Source: Amycolatopsis sp. GM8
GTDB taxonomy: Bacteria > Actinomycetota > Actinomycetes > Mycobacteriales > Pseudonocardiaceae
Reading direction: 5' to 3'
Length of the DNA: 64,000 nucleotides
NCBI RefSeq assembly: GCF_021653975.1
Contig: NZ_JAJKFK010000001.1
Coordinates: 620,001-684,000 of the forward strand
The translations under genes were made by a program, and so were the position numbers. Shown one piece after another: positions 33,039 through 42,178 of this stretch. Each line of letters begins with the position of its first letter. Position 1 is the stretch's first letter. Below the pieces are notes generated by a model. It worked only from the letters and a program-made list of their open reading frames with translations, had not been told where the DNA came from and did not search any database.

Positions 33039-33830
33039 TCACCAGCGCAGGATGTACGGACGCTCGGTGACCTTGAAGTGTCCCACGTTGCGGCATTCGG
33101 TCCGCCCGGCCCGCAACCGTGCCGAGAGCGGCTGGTGCACGTGGCCGAACAGCGACCACCGCGGCTGCTGGGCGGCGATCAGCCCGGCCAGCGCCGACGA
33201 GCCCATCTCGTGCCGGCGCGCGATCACGTCGTAGGTCAGCTCCGGGAACGCCGGGGGCATGTGCGAGCACAGCACCTCGACATCGGTGAGCTTGCCGACC
33301 GCTTCGTCGAACTCGTCGCGCAGGCGCAGATAAGGCCGCCACACGGGGTTCGTGCGGCGGAGTGTCGCGCCCTCCGGGAGGGTGACGCCGCCGATGAAGC
33401 CGAACCGCAGGCCACCGATCTCGACGACGTCGCCGTCCACCATCGTCACCCCGTCACCGGCGAAGGACTTCCACAGGTGCGGGGAGTCGACGTTGCCCGG
33501 CGTCGCGTAGGTCGGGGCGCTCATCGCGCCGAACAGCTTGGCGTACTGCTCGCGGATCGCCTCCTCCACCGCCGCGCCCGGGTCGTCGAGGCTGGCCCAC
33601 AGGGAACGGGAGAAGGCGATGGTCTCGTCGCGGGTTCCTTCGCGGCGCAGCCGGGCGAAGGCCGAAACCTTCTCCGGGCCGAACAGCATGCCGAGGATGC
33701 CCTTGTCGTGTTCCTGGTAGTCGACGAAGTCGAGGAGGTCCCCCAGCACGACCAGCGCATCGGCACCATCCCCAGCCCGGGCCAGCGCGTCGGCGTTGCC
33801 ATGCACGTCGGAGACGACATGAACCCGCAT
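33039..33830 (-). CDS. metallophosphoesterase
   Basis: A 263-residue calcineurin-like phosphoesterase. The metal-site motifs are present in order: SDVHGNADAL, VVLGDLLDF, a GN-type motif GNVDSPHLW, CSHMPPAF, and FGHVHQPL. It hydrolyses a phosphomonoester or diester; the substrate is unknown. ATG at 33830. It stands alone between the SRPBCC genes with a hairpin behind it. Confidence 0.85.
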   Translation of the reverse strand: MRVHVVSDVHGNADALARAGDGADALVVLGDLLDFVDYQEHDKGILGMLFGPEKVSAFARLRREGTRDETIAFSRSLWASLDDPGAAVEEAIREQYAKLFGAMSAPTYATPGNVDSPHLWKSFAGDGVTMVDGDVVEIGGLRFGFIGGVTLPEGATLRRTNPVWRPYLRLRDEFDEAVGKLTDVEVLCSHMPPAFPELTYDVIARRHEMGSSALAGLIAAQQPRWSLFGHVHQPLSARLRAGRTECRNVGHFKVTERPYILRW

Positions 33831-33895
33831 ATTCCCGAGCTTATCGGCGAGTCCGGCACTGAAGACGCCGAGTTCGACACACCCGAGGCCGAGTG

Positions 33896-34294
33896 CTACG
33901 TCCGGGGCGGGATCCCCGGTTCGCGGCCGTCTTCCAGGATCTCCTTGAGCTCCAGCGCGATCACCTTCGCCGCGCGGGCCCGCCGGTCGAGCTCCCGGCG
34001 CAGGTCCCGGGGCCGGACCGGGCCGGCCGGAGCAGCCCGCAGGAAGTAGTGGAGCAGGGTGCCGTCGAGCATCGGCTCGAGCCACACCTCCATGGTGCCG
34101 ACCAACGCGCCCTTGACCGTCCACCGGAGACCCTCGTCCCCCCGGTCGGTGTAGAGGTCGAGCCGCAGGTCAGGCCAGTATCGCCGCCACGCGGCCGGGT
34201 CGGCGAAGGCCGCCTTGACCGTGCCCGCCGGTACCGCGAGGAACGTTTCGTCGACCAGGTCGATCGCGGGCGGGGCGCCGTTCAGCGTGCTCAC
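33896..34294 (-). CDS. SRPBCC-family protein (polyketide cyclase-like)
   Basis: A 132-residue START-like protein: DLVDETFLAVPAGTVKAAFADPAAWRRYWPDL at about 12-43 is the usual first strand-helix-helix segment, and ALELKEILEDG is the last helix. I chose the GTG at 34294; longer in-frame starts reach further back but would run into the promoter of the divergent fadD15-type gene. M. tuberculosis has a comparable small gene (Rv2186c) between Rv2185c and fadD15. Confidence 0.75.
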   Translation of the reverse strand: MSTLNGAPPAIDLVDETFLAVPAGTVKAAFADPAAWRRYWPDLRLDLYTDRGDEGLRWTVKGALVGTMEVWLEPMLDGTLLHYFLRAAPAGPVRPRDLRRELDRRARAAKVIALELKEILEDGREPGIPPRT

Positions 34295-34389
34295 GGGGTC
34301 CAGAATGTCATGGTGGGACGGCCTTGGTCGTAAGGTGGTAGTGCCGCTAGGTTGACTGGCGAGTAACACGCAGACCGCGGAGGTTCACC

Positions 34390-36198
34390 GTGCGCGAGTA
34401 CAGCGCCCCGGCCGTCAAGCCGGTAGCCGATGACGAGAACCTGAGCGACATCATGTGGGCGAACGCCGAGCGCTTCCCCGAGTCGGTCAGCTTCCGCCGC
34501 CAGTCCGGCGGGTCATGGCTCGACGTCACCGCGCGCGAGTTCGCCGGCCAGGTGCTCGCCGTGGCGAAGGGCCTGGTCGAGGCCGGTGTCGAGCGCGGCG
34601 ACCGGATCGGGCTGATGTCCAAGACCCGCTACGAGTGGACGCTGATCGACTTCGCGATCTGGGCGGCCGGCGCGGTCACGGTGCCCGTCTACGAGACGTC
34701 CTCGCCGGAGCAGGTGCAGTGGATCCTGTCGGACTCCGAAGCCAAGGGCGTCTTCGTCGAGACCGACGAGCACCTGGCATCGGTGGACCAGGTCCGGAAC
34801 CGGCTGGGCGCGTTGCAGTACGTCTGGCAGATCGAGGGCACACACGCGGGCGGCGCCGTCGCCGAACTGGTCGCGCTCGGGCAGCTCGTCTCGGACGACG
34901 TGGTGCACCAGCGGCGCCGCGAGGTGTCCGCCGGTGACCTGGCGTCCATCGTGTACACCTCGGGCACCACCGGCCGGCCCAAGGGTGTCGAGCTGACCCA
35001 CCGCAACCTGCTGGCCGAGATCCGGTCCAACATCAACGCGTTCCCGCAGCTGATGGACTCCGGCAACTCGCTGCTGTGCTTCCTGCCGCTCGCGCACGTG
35101 TTCGCGCGCGCCATCGCCGTCACCGCCATCGCCGCGCGAGTCACCCTCGGCCACACGCCGGACGTCAAGAACCTGGTCCCCGACCTCGGCACGTTCCGGC
35201 CGACGTTCGTGGTGGCCGTGCCGCGCGTGTTCGAGAAGGTCTACAACTCGGCGAAGCAGAGGGCGCACAGCGAGGGCAAGGGCAAGATCTTCGACCTCGC
35301 CGAGTCGGTCGCTGTGCAGTACAGCGAGGCCACGGACACCGGCGGCGCGGGGCTCTTGCTCAAGGCACAGCACTTCGTGTTCGACAAGCTCGTGTACTCG
35401 AAGCTGCGCGCCGCACTGGGCGGCCGGTGTATCGCCGCGGTGTCCGGCGGCGCGCCGCTCGGGCCGCGGCTGGCGCATTTCTTCCGCGGCATCGGGGTTC
35501 CGGTGTTCGAGGGCTACGGGCTGACCGAGACCACCGCCGCGTCGAACGTGAACACGCAGACGGCGTTCCGGGTGGGCACGGTCGGGCGGCCCATCGCGGG
35601 CACGTCGGTGCGCATCGCGGACGACGGCGAGGTCCTACTCAAGGGCGACGTGGTGTTCCGCCAGTACTTCAACAACGAGCAGGCGACGAAGGAGGCGCTG
35701 GACGAGGGCTGGTTCCACACCGGCGACGTCGGCCAGCTCGACGCGGACGGGTTCCTCAAGATCACCGGGCGCAAGAAGGAAATCATCGTGACGGCGGGCG
35801 GCAAGAACGTCGCCCCGTCCGGCCTCGAAGACACGATCCGGGCGAACCCGCTGGTCAGCCAGGCGATGGTGGTCGGCGACCGGCGGCCGTTCATCGGTGC
35901 GCTGGTCACGATCGACGAGGAGTTCTTCCCGGCGTGGAAGGCCCAGCACGGCAAGCCCGAATCGGCGACGGTGGCCGACCTGCGGGCCGACGCGGACCTG
36001 CAGGCCGAGATCCAGGCGGCGGTCGACGAGGCGAACAAGCAGGTCTCACACGCGGAGTCGATCAAGAAGTTCGTGGTGCTGACAAAGGACTTCACCGAGG
36101 CAACAGGCGAGATCACCCCGAGCCTGAAGCTGAAGCGCAACGTGGTGACCAAGAACTACGCGGACACCATCGAATCCCTGTACCAAACCCAACGCTGA
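34390..36198 (+). CDS. fadD15: long-chain fatty-acid-CoA ligase, FadD15 type
   Basis: A 602-residue AMP-forming acyl-CoA synthetase. Motifs: IVYTSGTTGRPKGVEL (P-loop, about 190-205), YGLTETTAASN, WFHTGDVGQLDADGFLKITGRKKEIIVT and a C-terminal lysine region GEITPSLKLKRNVV. The length and the insertion pattern fit the bacterial long-chain FadD15/AMP-forming type. GTG start with GGAGG seven bases upstream. It is divergent from the SRPBCC gene, and its stop is four bases from a convergent small gene. Confidence 0.9.
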   Translation: MREYSAPAVKPVADDENLSDIMWANAERFPESVSFRRQSGGSWLDVTAREFAGQVLAVAKGLVEAGVERGDRIGLMSKTRYEWTLIDFAIWAAGAVTVPVYETSSPEQVQWILSDSEAKGVFVETDEHLASVDQVRNRLGALQYVWQIEGTHAGGAVAELVALGQLVSDDVVHQRRREVSAGDLASIVYTSGTTGRPKGVELTHRNLLAEIRSNINAFPQLMDSGNSLLCFLPLAHVFARAIAVTAIAARVTLGHTPDVKNLVPDLGTFRPTFVVAVPRVFEKVYNSAKQRAHSEGKGKIFDLAESVAVQYSEATDTGGAGLLLKAQHFVFDKLVYSKLRAALGGRCIAAVSGGAPLGPRLAHFFRGIGVPVFEGYGLTETTAASNVNTQTAFRVGTVGRPIAGTSVRIADDGEVLLKGDVVFRQYFNNEQATKEALDEGWFHTGDVGQLDADGFLKITGRKKEIIVTAGGKNVAPSGLEDTIRANPLVSQAMVVGDRRPFIGALVTIDEEFFPAWKAQHGKPESATVADLRADADLQAEIQAAVDEANKQVSHAESIKKFVVLTKDFTEATGEITPSLKLKRNVVTKNYADTIESLYQTQR

Positions 36199-36201
36199 GC
36201 C

Positions 36202-36465
36202 TCACTCGGCGTCGGCGCGCTTCCGCACGGCGATCGGTGCGCGCCCGCGCGCCGACGCCGAGAACCGCCGGACCTGCAGGATGCTGAGGCGCTCGAGTTC
36301 GTCGCGCAGCCCGGCGAGCAACTCGTCGGCGTCCTCCTGACTGAGCGTCCCGGCGAGCACCAGTTCGCGGGCGTGCAGGCGCACTTCGTGCAGGCTGAAC
36401 GGCCGCTCGTCCCGCTGCGCGAGCCGCTCGGCAATGGCCTGCCGCAGGTGGGTTCTCCCGTCCAT
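36202..36465 (-). CDS. small hypothetical protein
   Basis: An 87-residue mostly helical, charged protein (DERPFSLHEVRLHARELVLAGTLSQEDADELLAGLRDELERL in the middle part, cited only as residues about 19-60). It ends four bases from the convergent fadD15 stop. No family recognised; it is a plausible small cytoplasmic protein given codon use. Confidence 0.6.
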   Translation of the reverse strand: MDGRTHLRQAIAERLAQRDERPFSLHEVRLHARELVLAGTLSQEDADELLAGLRDELERLSILQVRRFSASARGRAPIAVRKRADAE

Positions 36466-36483
36466 GACGCCTAGTGTGGCGCC

Positions 36484-37068
36484 TCAGAGCGCGGTCATGC
36501 TCGCGATTTTCCAGGTCCCGTCGACCTTTCGCGCCGTCACTGACAGCGCGGCCGAGGCGGATGACTGCTGGTTCGACGTCGTGGTCAGGGTTTGCTGGTC
36601 GACGAACACGAGGAGCTTCGCGGAGTCGCCGTCGAGGTTCGCTACCGCGATCGAGTTGATCGTCGTGGTGCGGACGAGTTTCTGGTCCACCGCCTGCTGT
36701 TTCGCTGAAGCGTAGCCCGCCTCGTACTGGCCGACCGCTTCATCCACCAGCATGCTCGCCGCGGCGCGCTCGGTGCGGGCCAGGTTGTCGTAGTCGTACG
36801 AAAAGATCGCCTTCAGGTCCCCGCCGACCTGGTCCGCGACCTGCGTGGTCGCCGCGGTGTCGGCGACCGCCCGGTTCCCGCCGTGCACAGCGCCCGCCCG
36901 CAGGCCCGCGAACACCGCGAAACCCGCCATCAGCACGACCACCGCCATCAACGCCGCCATCACCGTCGCGCGCCGGTCGAGCCGGGAAGCAGCGGGCTCC
37001 TCCACACGCGGCCGTGGCGAAGGACGCGGCGAGGGCGAAGGACGGACGATGCCGTGCCGCCCGGTCAC
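36484..37068 (-). CDS. Mce-associated membrane protein (Rv3492c-like)
   Basis: A 194-residue protein: a Pro/Arg-rich cytoplasmic N-terminus (1-32), a single membrane helix at about 36-58 (MAALMAVVVLMAGFAVFAGL), then a periplasm-facing domain with FSYDYDNLARTERAAASML and a final strand KVDGTWKIASM. This layout is that of Mce-associated (Mas) proteins, which stabilise Mce transporters. GTG start overlapping the previous gene (GTGA). Last gene of the mce4-type operon. Confidence 0.85.
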   Translation of the reverse strand: MTGRHGIVRPSPSPRPSPRPRVEEPAASRLDRRATVMAALMAVVVLMAGFAVFAGLRAGAVHGGNRAVADTAATTQVADQVGGDLKAIFSYDYDNLARTERAAASMLVDEAVGQYEAGYASAKQQAVDQKLVRTTTINSIAVANLDGDSAKLLVFVDQQTLTTTSNQQSSASAALSVTARKVDGTWKIASMTAL

Positions 37069-37559
37069 GACGCCGCCTGCACGGAGTCGACCTTCCAGCC
37101 GCCATCGGTCCGCGTCAGCGAGGCGTTGAGCCGCGTCCGTGACGGCACCGACGGCGCGCCGTTCGTGCTCAGCTGCACATCCAGCACCGCGAGCACCCGC
37201 GCCGTCCCGGCGGCCGGGTCCAGCTCGGCCACCGCGGCCTGGTTCACCTCCGCCGCCGCGACCGTCTTGCTGGCCGTCGTGCGGTCGAGCTGCAACTGCC
37301 GGTCACCGCTGAGCGTCTTGCCCAGCTCCCCGGTCGTCACCTGGATCCACCGGTCCACCGCCGGCCCGGGATCGTGGTAGTCGACCGTGTTCAACGTCGT
37401 CAGCGCGTCATCGGCGGCCGACAGCACGGCATCCCGGTCGTGCGCGCGCATCGCGGCCTCGTCGTGCGCGGCACTCCACCACGACCAGCCGGACCACGCC
37501 GCGACCAGCACAGACACGGCGGCCAAGGCACCCAGGGCCACCATTCCCGGAGACTTCAT
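37065..37559 (-). CDS. Mce-associated membrane protein (Rv3493c-like)
   Basis: A 164-residue Mas protein: a membrane helix at about 7-29 (VALGALAAVSVLVAAWSGW), then an extracytoplasmic domain with ADDALTTLNTVDYHDPGPAVD and RTDGGWKVDSVQAAS at the end. The start overlaps the mceF stop by one base (TGATG) and the stop overlaps the following Mas gene, so both are co-translated with the transporter subunits. Confidence 0.85.
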   Translation of the reverse strand: MKSPGMVALGALAAVSVLVAAWSGWSWWSAAHDEAAMRAHDRDAVLSAADDALTTLNTVDYHDPGPAVDRWIQVTTGELGKTLSGDRQLQLDRTTASKTVAAAEVNQAAVAELDPAAGTARVLAVLDVQLSTNGAPSVPSRTRLNASLTRTDGGWKVDSVQAAS

Positions 37560-38800
37560 CACGGCAATCCCAGCAGCTGCCCGATTCCCGTCGCATCCGG
37601 CCCCCGCACAAAGCCGAGCAGACCGGGCAACTGCGACTGCTGTGGTTGCTGCGACGACGACGGTGCGGGCTGGGACTGCGCGGGCGTGACGGGCTTGCCG
37701 CCGTAGGGCGAGTTCTGCGCGCCACGCACGTCGGTCGGGCTGCCGGGCGGTTCGGCGCAGTACGCCTGCGTGTTCGCGGGCTGGTCGCTCGTGTCGTTCG
37801 CCGGGCGCTGCTTGGTCGTCTCGTAGCCCTTGGTGCACGAGTGCGGGTCGAAGAAGTTGAGCACCAGCCCCAGATGCCCCTCACCGTTCGACGTGACCGA
37901 CCGCGTGAACGCCGAAACCACCGGCAGCGCGACCAACTCCTCCTCGATCGCGTCGGTGCGCACCGCGGTGATCTGCACCGTCGTCAGCAGGTTCGCGATC
38001 AGCACCCCGAGATCGGTACCCGACACCGCCAGGATGTTGTCCACGTCGTTCGCCAGCTGCGGGGTTTCGTCGATCACCTTGCGCAGATCCGGGTCCGAGG
38101 TCTTGAGCTGGTCCGCGATCCGGCGCAGCCCCGTCGCGAGCGACGTGATGTTCTGCGCCTGGCGTTCCTGCGTGGCCAGCACGGTGTGCCCGTCGGAGAG
38201 CAGTTTCGTCGTCTGCGGCAGGTTTTCGGTCGCGGTCGAGGTGAACGAGCCCGCCGTGTCGAGCAGCTGTTGAAGGTCTGGACCAGTACCGGCGAACGCG
38301 TTGTACGTCTCGTCGACGACCGTCCGCAGCGACGAAGGGTCCACACTGGACGCGAACTTGTCCAGGTTCGCCAGCACGGTGTCCGGCGAGATCGGCAGCG
38401 CGGTCTTGTCCCGCTGGATGACCGACCCGTTGTGCAGGTACGGCCCGGAATCGTGGCTGGGCCGCAGGTCCACGTACTGCTCGCCGACGGCGGACCGGTC
38501 CGCGACGACGGCCTGCGTGTCGGCCGGAATGTCCGGCGAGCCCGAGTCGATGTCCAGGTCCACCGCGACGCCCTGCGCGTCGACCCGCATCCCGGTGACC
38601 CGGCCGACCGCCACGCCGCGGTAGGTGACCTCGGCGCCCGAGAAGATGCCACCCGAGTCGGCCAGTTCGGCCGTCACGACGTACCCGCGTGGTCCGAACA
38701 ACCGGTCGAGCCCCGCGTACTTCACGCCCGCGTAGCCGACCGAAAGTACCGCGATGAGGCCGAAAGCCAGCAGTTTGACCCAGTGCCGCCGGGTGAACAT
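37559..38800 (-). CDS. mce4F: Mce4F-type MlaD-domain protein
   Basis: A 413-residue Mce-family protein: membrane anchor at about 9-28 (KLLAFGLIAVLSVGYAGVKY), MlaD domain at about 37-115 (VTAELADSGGIFSGAEVTYRG at its start), then a long helical region and a Gln/Pro/Ser-rich C-terminus ending LLGFVRGPDATGIGQLLGLP. In the assembled complex it forms, with Mce4A-E, the hexameric tunnel that carries sterols across the envelope. Coupled to mceE and to the Mas genes by TGATG overlaps. Confidence 0.92.
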   Translation of the reverse strand: MFTRRHWVKLLAFGLIAVLSVGYAGVKYAGLDRLFGPRGYVVTAELADSGGIFSGAEVTYRGVAVGRVTGMRVDAQGVAVDLDIDSGSPDIPADTQAVVADRSAVGEQYVDLRPSHDSGPYLHNGSVIQRDKTALPISPDTVLANLDKFASSVDPSSLRTVVDETYNAFAGTGPDLQQLLDTAGSFTSTATENLPQTTKLLSDGHTVLATQERQAQNITSLATGLRRIADQLKTSDPDLRKVIDETPQLANDVDNILAVSGTDLGVLIANLLTTVQITAVRTDAIEEELVALPVVSAFTRSVTSNGEGHLGLVLNFFDPHSCTKGYETTKQRPANDTSDQPANTQAYCAEPPGSPTDVRGAQNSPYGGKPVTPAQSQPAPSSSQQPQQSQLPGLLGFVRGPDATGIGQLLGLP

Positions 38801-39954
38801 CAGTGCCCACCTCCCAGCAACGTGCCCAGCAAATCGCCCAAGACGCCGCCGTTCGGCTGCGGGGGCGCCGCGGGCTGCTGTGGCAACGGAAGCGGCGGCG
38901 CGGACCCACCGCCCAGCTGGATGGTCCCGGCCGGCGTGGAAACCTGTACCCGGCCGGCATTGGTGACGTTCTGGAAGATCTCGCTGAGGTCCAGGTCGAG
39001 CCGCGCCCGCACGTTCGCGTAGTCGCCCTTGACCACGTCACCGGCGACGTCCGGCAGCGGATAGGTGGGCAGGATCTTCAGTGCGGTGGGCAGGTTGTTG
39101 CCTGCCTCGGCAAGCTTCTGCAAGGTGGGAGTAAGCGCTTTCAGGTTGTCGATCAGCTGGTCCCTGCTCTTGTTCACGGTGTCGACCGCGACCCCCGACA
39201 GCCTGTCGAGCGACTGCAGCATGCCGACCAGCTCGTCCCGCTGCTCGTTGACGACCTGCAGCCCGGGCGCCAGGTTGTCGAGCGCGTTGGTCAGGTTCGC
39301 GGTCTGGTCGTTCAGCGTGCTGGACAACCGGTTCAGCCCGTCGATGGCGCGGATGATGTCGCTCTTCTGGCCGTCCAGTTCGGTCGCCAGCTGGTCCACT
39401 CTGGACAGTAGCGCGCGGATCTCCGCCTCGTTGCCGGTCAGCGCCTTGTTCAGCTCACGCGTGATGTCGGCGAGCTGGTTGATGCCACCACCGTTGAGCA
39501 GCAGCGAAAGCGCGCCCAGGACCTCTTCGACCTCCGGGTTGCGGTTGGTGCGGGACAACGGGATCGTCGCGCCGTTGGTGAGCGTGCCGGTGGCGCCCTC
39601 GTTCGGCTGACGCAGCTCGACGAACTTCTCCCCCAGCAGGCTCGACTGCCGCAGATCCGCGTAGGAATTAGCGGGCAGATGCACGTCTCCGTTGACCCGC
39701 ATGGTCACCAGCGCCGAACGCGTGTCCGGCGCCAGTTCGATCTTGTCCACCCGGCCGACCGCCACGTCATTGACCTTCACACTCGCCTGCGGCACCAGGT
39801 CGAGCACGTCCGAGAACTGCCCGACGACCTGGTACGGATGATCGCCGAGGTCCGCACCACCGGGCAGCGGCGTGCTGTAGAGGCCCGAAAATCCCCCGGT
39901 GCCACAGCCACTGAGCAGCAACAGCACGACCAGGACAGGCAGAAAACGCTTCAC
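38800..39954 (-). CDS. mce4E: Mce4E-type lipoprotein (LprN-like)
   Basis: A 384-residue MlaD-domain lipoprotein. The signal peptide ends in the lipobox LSGC with the lipidated Cys at 17, as expected because the E subunit of every actinobacterial Mce operon is a lipoprotein. MlaD domain at about 43-120, helical domain to about 300, and a Pro/Gly-rich tail (GGGSAPPLPLPQQPAAPPQP). GTG start overlapping mceD (GTGA). Confidence 0.92.
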   Translation of the reverse strand: MKRFLPVLVVLLLLSGCGTGGFSGLYSTPLPGGADLGDHPYQVVGQFSDVLDLVPQASVKVNDVAVGRVDKIELAPDTRSALVTMRVNGDVHLPANSYADLRQSSLLGEKFVELRQPNEGATGTLTNGATIPLSRTNRNPEVEEVLGALSLLLNGGGINQLADITRELNKALTGNEAEIRALLSRVDQLATELDGQKSDIIRAIDGLNRLSSTLNDQTANLTNALDNLAPGLQVVNEQRDELVGMLQSLDRLSGVAVDTVNKSRDQLIDNLKALTPTLQKLAEAGNNLPTALKILPTYPLPDVAGDVVKGDYANVRARLDLDLSEIFQNVTNAGRVQVSTPAGTIQLGGGSAPPLPLPQQPAAPPQPNGGVLGDLLGTLLGGGH

Positions 39955-41138
39955 GAGCCACCGTCCGGGACCGAGACGAGCGGCAGCAACGGCAGTGGCG
40001 GGATCTTGCCCGCGTTCATCTCCTCCATCAGCTGCGGGATCGACGGCAGCTTCGCGATGCCGTCGACCACCGGCTGGAGCACGTTGCAGAGATTTCCGAC
40101 CACGTCGGGCAGCCTGACCGGGGTCGACGCCTTGAGCACCCGGCACAGCGTGACCACCAGCGGGTTGGTGAACTCGTTGGCGTTGTAGCGGATCGCGATG
40201 CTGCCGGACGCAGCGTCGTAGGAGTTGATGAAGTTCGTCAAGCCCGTCGGTCCGACGTCGAGCACCTCGGCGAGCGCCGACCGCTGGTCCACCAGGACCT
40301 TGCTCACACTGGCCAGCTTGTCCACATTGGACGTCAGCAGATCGCGGTTCTCCTCGACGAACTGCTGCACTTCGCCGAGCGACGTGGCGAGCGAAGAAAG
40401 CGCTTTCCCGACGTCATCGGAGTCGTCGGCGAGGAAGCCGGTCACGTCCGCCACGCGCGTGTAGAACTGGTTGAGCTCGTTGTCGCTGTCGGCCAGTGCC
40501 GTGGTGAACGACTGGAGATTCCGCACCGTGGCGAACAGATCGCCTTTCGAATTGTCGAGCGTGCGGGAAAGGTCGGCCAGCTGCGTGACGGTGTCGTTGA
40601 TGTTCTTGCCGTTGCCGTCGAGATTCTTTGCGGCGGTATCGAGCAGATCGGACAGTGCGCCGTTGGCGTTGGCGCCGTTCGGGCCGAGGCTCGTGGACAA
40701 CTTGTCGAGGCTGCCGTACAGGTCGTCGATCTCCATCGGCGTCGCCGTGTGGTCCTTCGGGATCACCGTGCCCGAGGCGAGCACCGGCCCGCTGTCATAC
40801 GCCGGGGTCAGCTGCACGTACCGGTCGCTGACCAGCGACGGTGCGACCACGACGGCACCGGCGTCGGCGGGGATCTGGACGCCCGGATCGACCCGCATGT
40901 CCACGCGGACCGCGTCGCCCTGCGGCGTCACGTCGGTGATCTCGCCGACCTGGATGCCCAGCACCCGCACCGAGGATCCCGCATACAGCCCGACGGTCTT
41001 GTCGAACATCGCGGAAACCCTGGTGCCGCCGGTGTCGCGGAACACCAGCCACACCCCGGCGACCAGCAGGAGCGCGACGACGCAGCCGGTCGCGATGTAC
41101 CGATACGCCGACCGGCCCGCCTGCGTGTCAACCGTCAT
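39951..41138 (-). CDS. mce4D: Mce4D-type MlaD-domain protein
   Basis: A 395-residue Mce protein with a membrane anchor at about 17-34 (GCVVALLLVAGVWLVF), an MlaD domain at about 38-115 (AMFDKTVGLYAGSSVRVLG) and a long alpha-helical tail with two cysteines in VTLCRVLK and GNLCNVLQ. It ends in a Pro/Leu-rich stretch. It is one of six non-identical tunnel subunits. ATGA overlap with mceC. Confidence 0.92.
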   Translation of the reverse strand: MTVDTQAGRSAYRYIATGCVVALLLVAGVWLVFRDTGGTRVSAMFDKTVGLYAGSSVRVLGIQVGEITDVTPQGDAVRVDMRVDPGVQIPADAGAVVVAPSLVSDRYVQLTPAYDSGPVLASGTVIPKDHTATPMEIDDLYGSLDKLSTSLGPNGANANGALSDLLDTAAKNLDGNGKNINDTVTQLADLSRTLDNSKGDLFATVRNLQSFTTALADSDNELNQFYTRVADVTGFLADDSDDVGKALSSLATSLGEVQQFVEENRDLLTSNVDKLASVSKVLVDQRSALAEVLDVGPTGLTNFINSYDAASGSIAIRYNANEFTNPLVVTLCRVLKASTPVRLPDVVGNLCNVLQPVVDGIAKLPSIPQLMEEMNAGKIPPLPLLPLVSVPDGGS

Positions 41139-42178
41139 CGTCCGCTCACCCCCTGATCCGGCGCGGAAATCGGCGGGGTGCAGCCCTCCGGGTTGACCGA
41201 CAGCCCGCCGGCCTTGATCACCGGCGGGAACAGGCCGCAGATATAGCCCTCGAACCAGCGCCCGTTACCGGTCGCGTTGGCGCCGATCCGGGAGAACGGT
41301 GCGAGCAGCGCGAGGCTCCGGCCGAGGTTGTCCTGATTACGCTGCAGGATGTCCGTGACGTCGCCGAGCTTCTGCAGCGTCGGCCGCAGCTGGGCCCGGT
41401 TGTCCGCGACCAATCCGCTGAGCTGAGCCGAAAGATCCTGGGTTCCCTTGAGCAGCGCGCTGATCGCGTCCCGGCGTTGCTGCAGTTCGGTCAGCAGCAG
41501 GTTCCCGTCGTTGATCACGGCCTGCAGCTGGGCGTTGCGGTCGGAAAGCGTTTTCGACACCTGACTCGTGTTGCTCAGCAGGTTCGCCAGTTCCTGGTCC
41601 CGTGAGGACACCGTTTTCGACAGCGCGGACAACCCGTTCAGCGTGTCCTGCAAGGGTTTCGGGGTGTCCTTCAGCGCTTGTGACACCGAGTCGAAGCTCT
41701 GTGCCAGTTGCTGGGTGTTGATGTCGCCCACCGTCTGCGACAGCTGCTGGAACGCGTCCTGCAGCTGGAACGGCGTCGTGGTGCGCTCGACGGGGATCGG
41801 CTCGTCCGGGTCCTGCGCCCGGCCGCCTTTCGGTTGCAGCGCAAGGTACTTGTCGCCGAGCAGGGTCTTGATCTCGATGGACGCGGTGGTGGCGTCGCCG
41901 ACCTTCGTGTCCGAGATCTTGAACTTCACCAGCACCTTCTTGCCGGCCAGCGACACCGAGCTGACCTGCCCGACCTTGACGCCCGCGACCTGCACCTCGT
42001 TGTCCGGCACCAGCCCGCCGGACTCCGCGAAGTACGCCTCGTACGTGGTTCCCGTGCTGAGTAAGGGAAGTTCGTCGGAGAAATAGGAGACGACGGTGAC
42101 CAGCACGATGAGCACGAGCGCGACCGCGCCGACGGCGGCCTGGTTGCGATCGCGGAGACGTTTCCCGGTGCCGTTCAC
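41135..42178 (-). CDS. mce4C: Mce4C-type MlaD-domain protein
   Basis: A 347-residue Mce protein: anchor at about 14-34 (AVGAVALVLIVLVTVVSYF), MlaD domain at about 40-120 (YFAESGGLVPDNEVQVAGVKVG), then a heptad-like helical region (QQLSQTVGDINTQQLAQSF onward) and a C-terminus with ICGLFPP and EGCTPP. I chose the GTG at 42178, which overlaps the mceB stop (GTGA), over an ATG four codons upstream inside mceB. Confidence 0.92.
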   Translation of the reverse strand: MNGTGKRLRDRNQAAVGAVALVLIVLVTVVSYFSDELPLLSTGTTYEAYFAESGGLVPDNEVQVAGVKVGQVSSVSLAGKKVLVKFKISDTKVGDATTASIEIKTLLGDKYLALQPKGGRAQDPDEPIPVERTTTPFQLQDAFQQLSQTVGDINTQQLAQSFDSVSQALKDTPKPLQDTLNGLSALSKTVSSRDQELANLLSNTSQVSKTLSDRNAQLQAVINDGNLLLTELQQRRDAISALLKGTQDLSAQLSGLVADNRAQLRPTLQKLGDVTDILQRNQDNLGRSLALLAPFSRIGANATGNGRWFEGYICGLFPPVIKAGGLSVNPEGCTPPISAPDQGVSGR

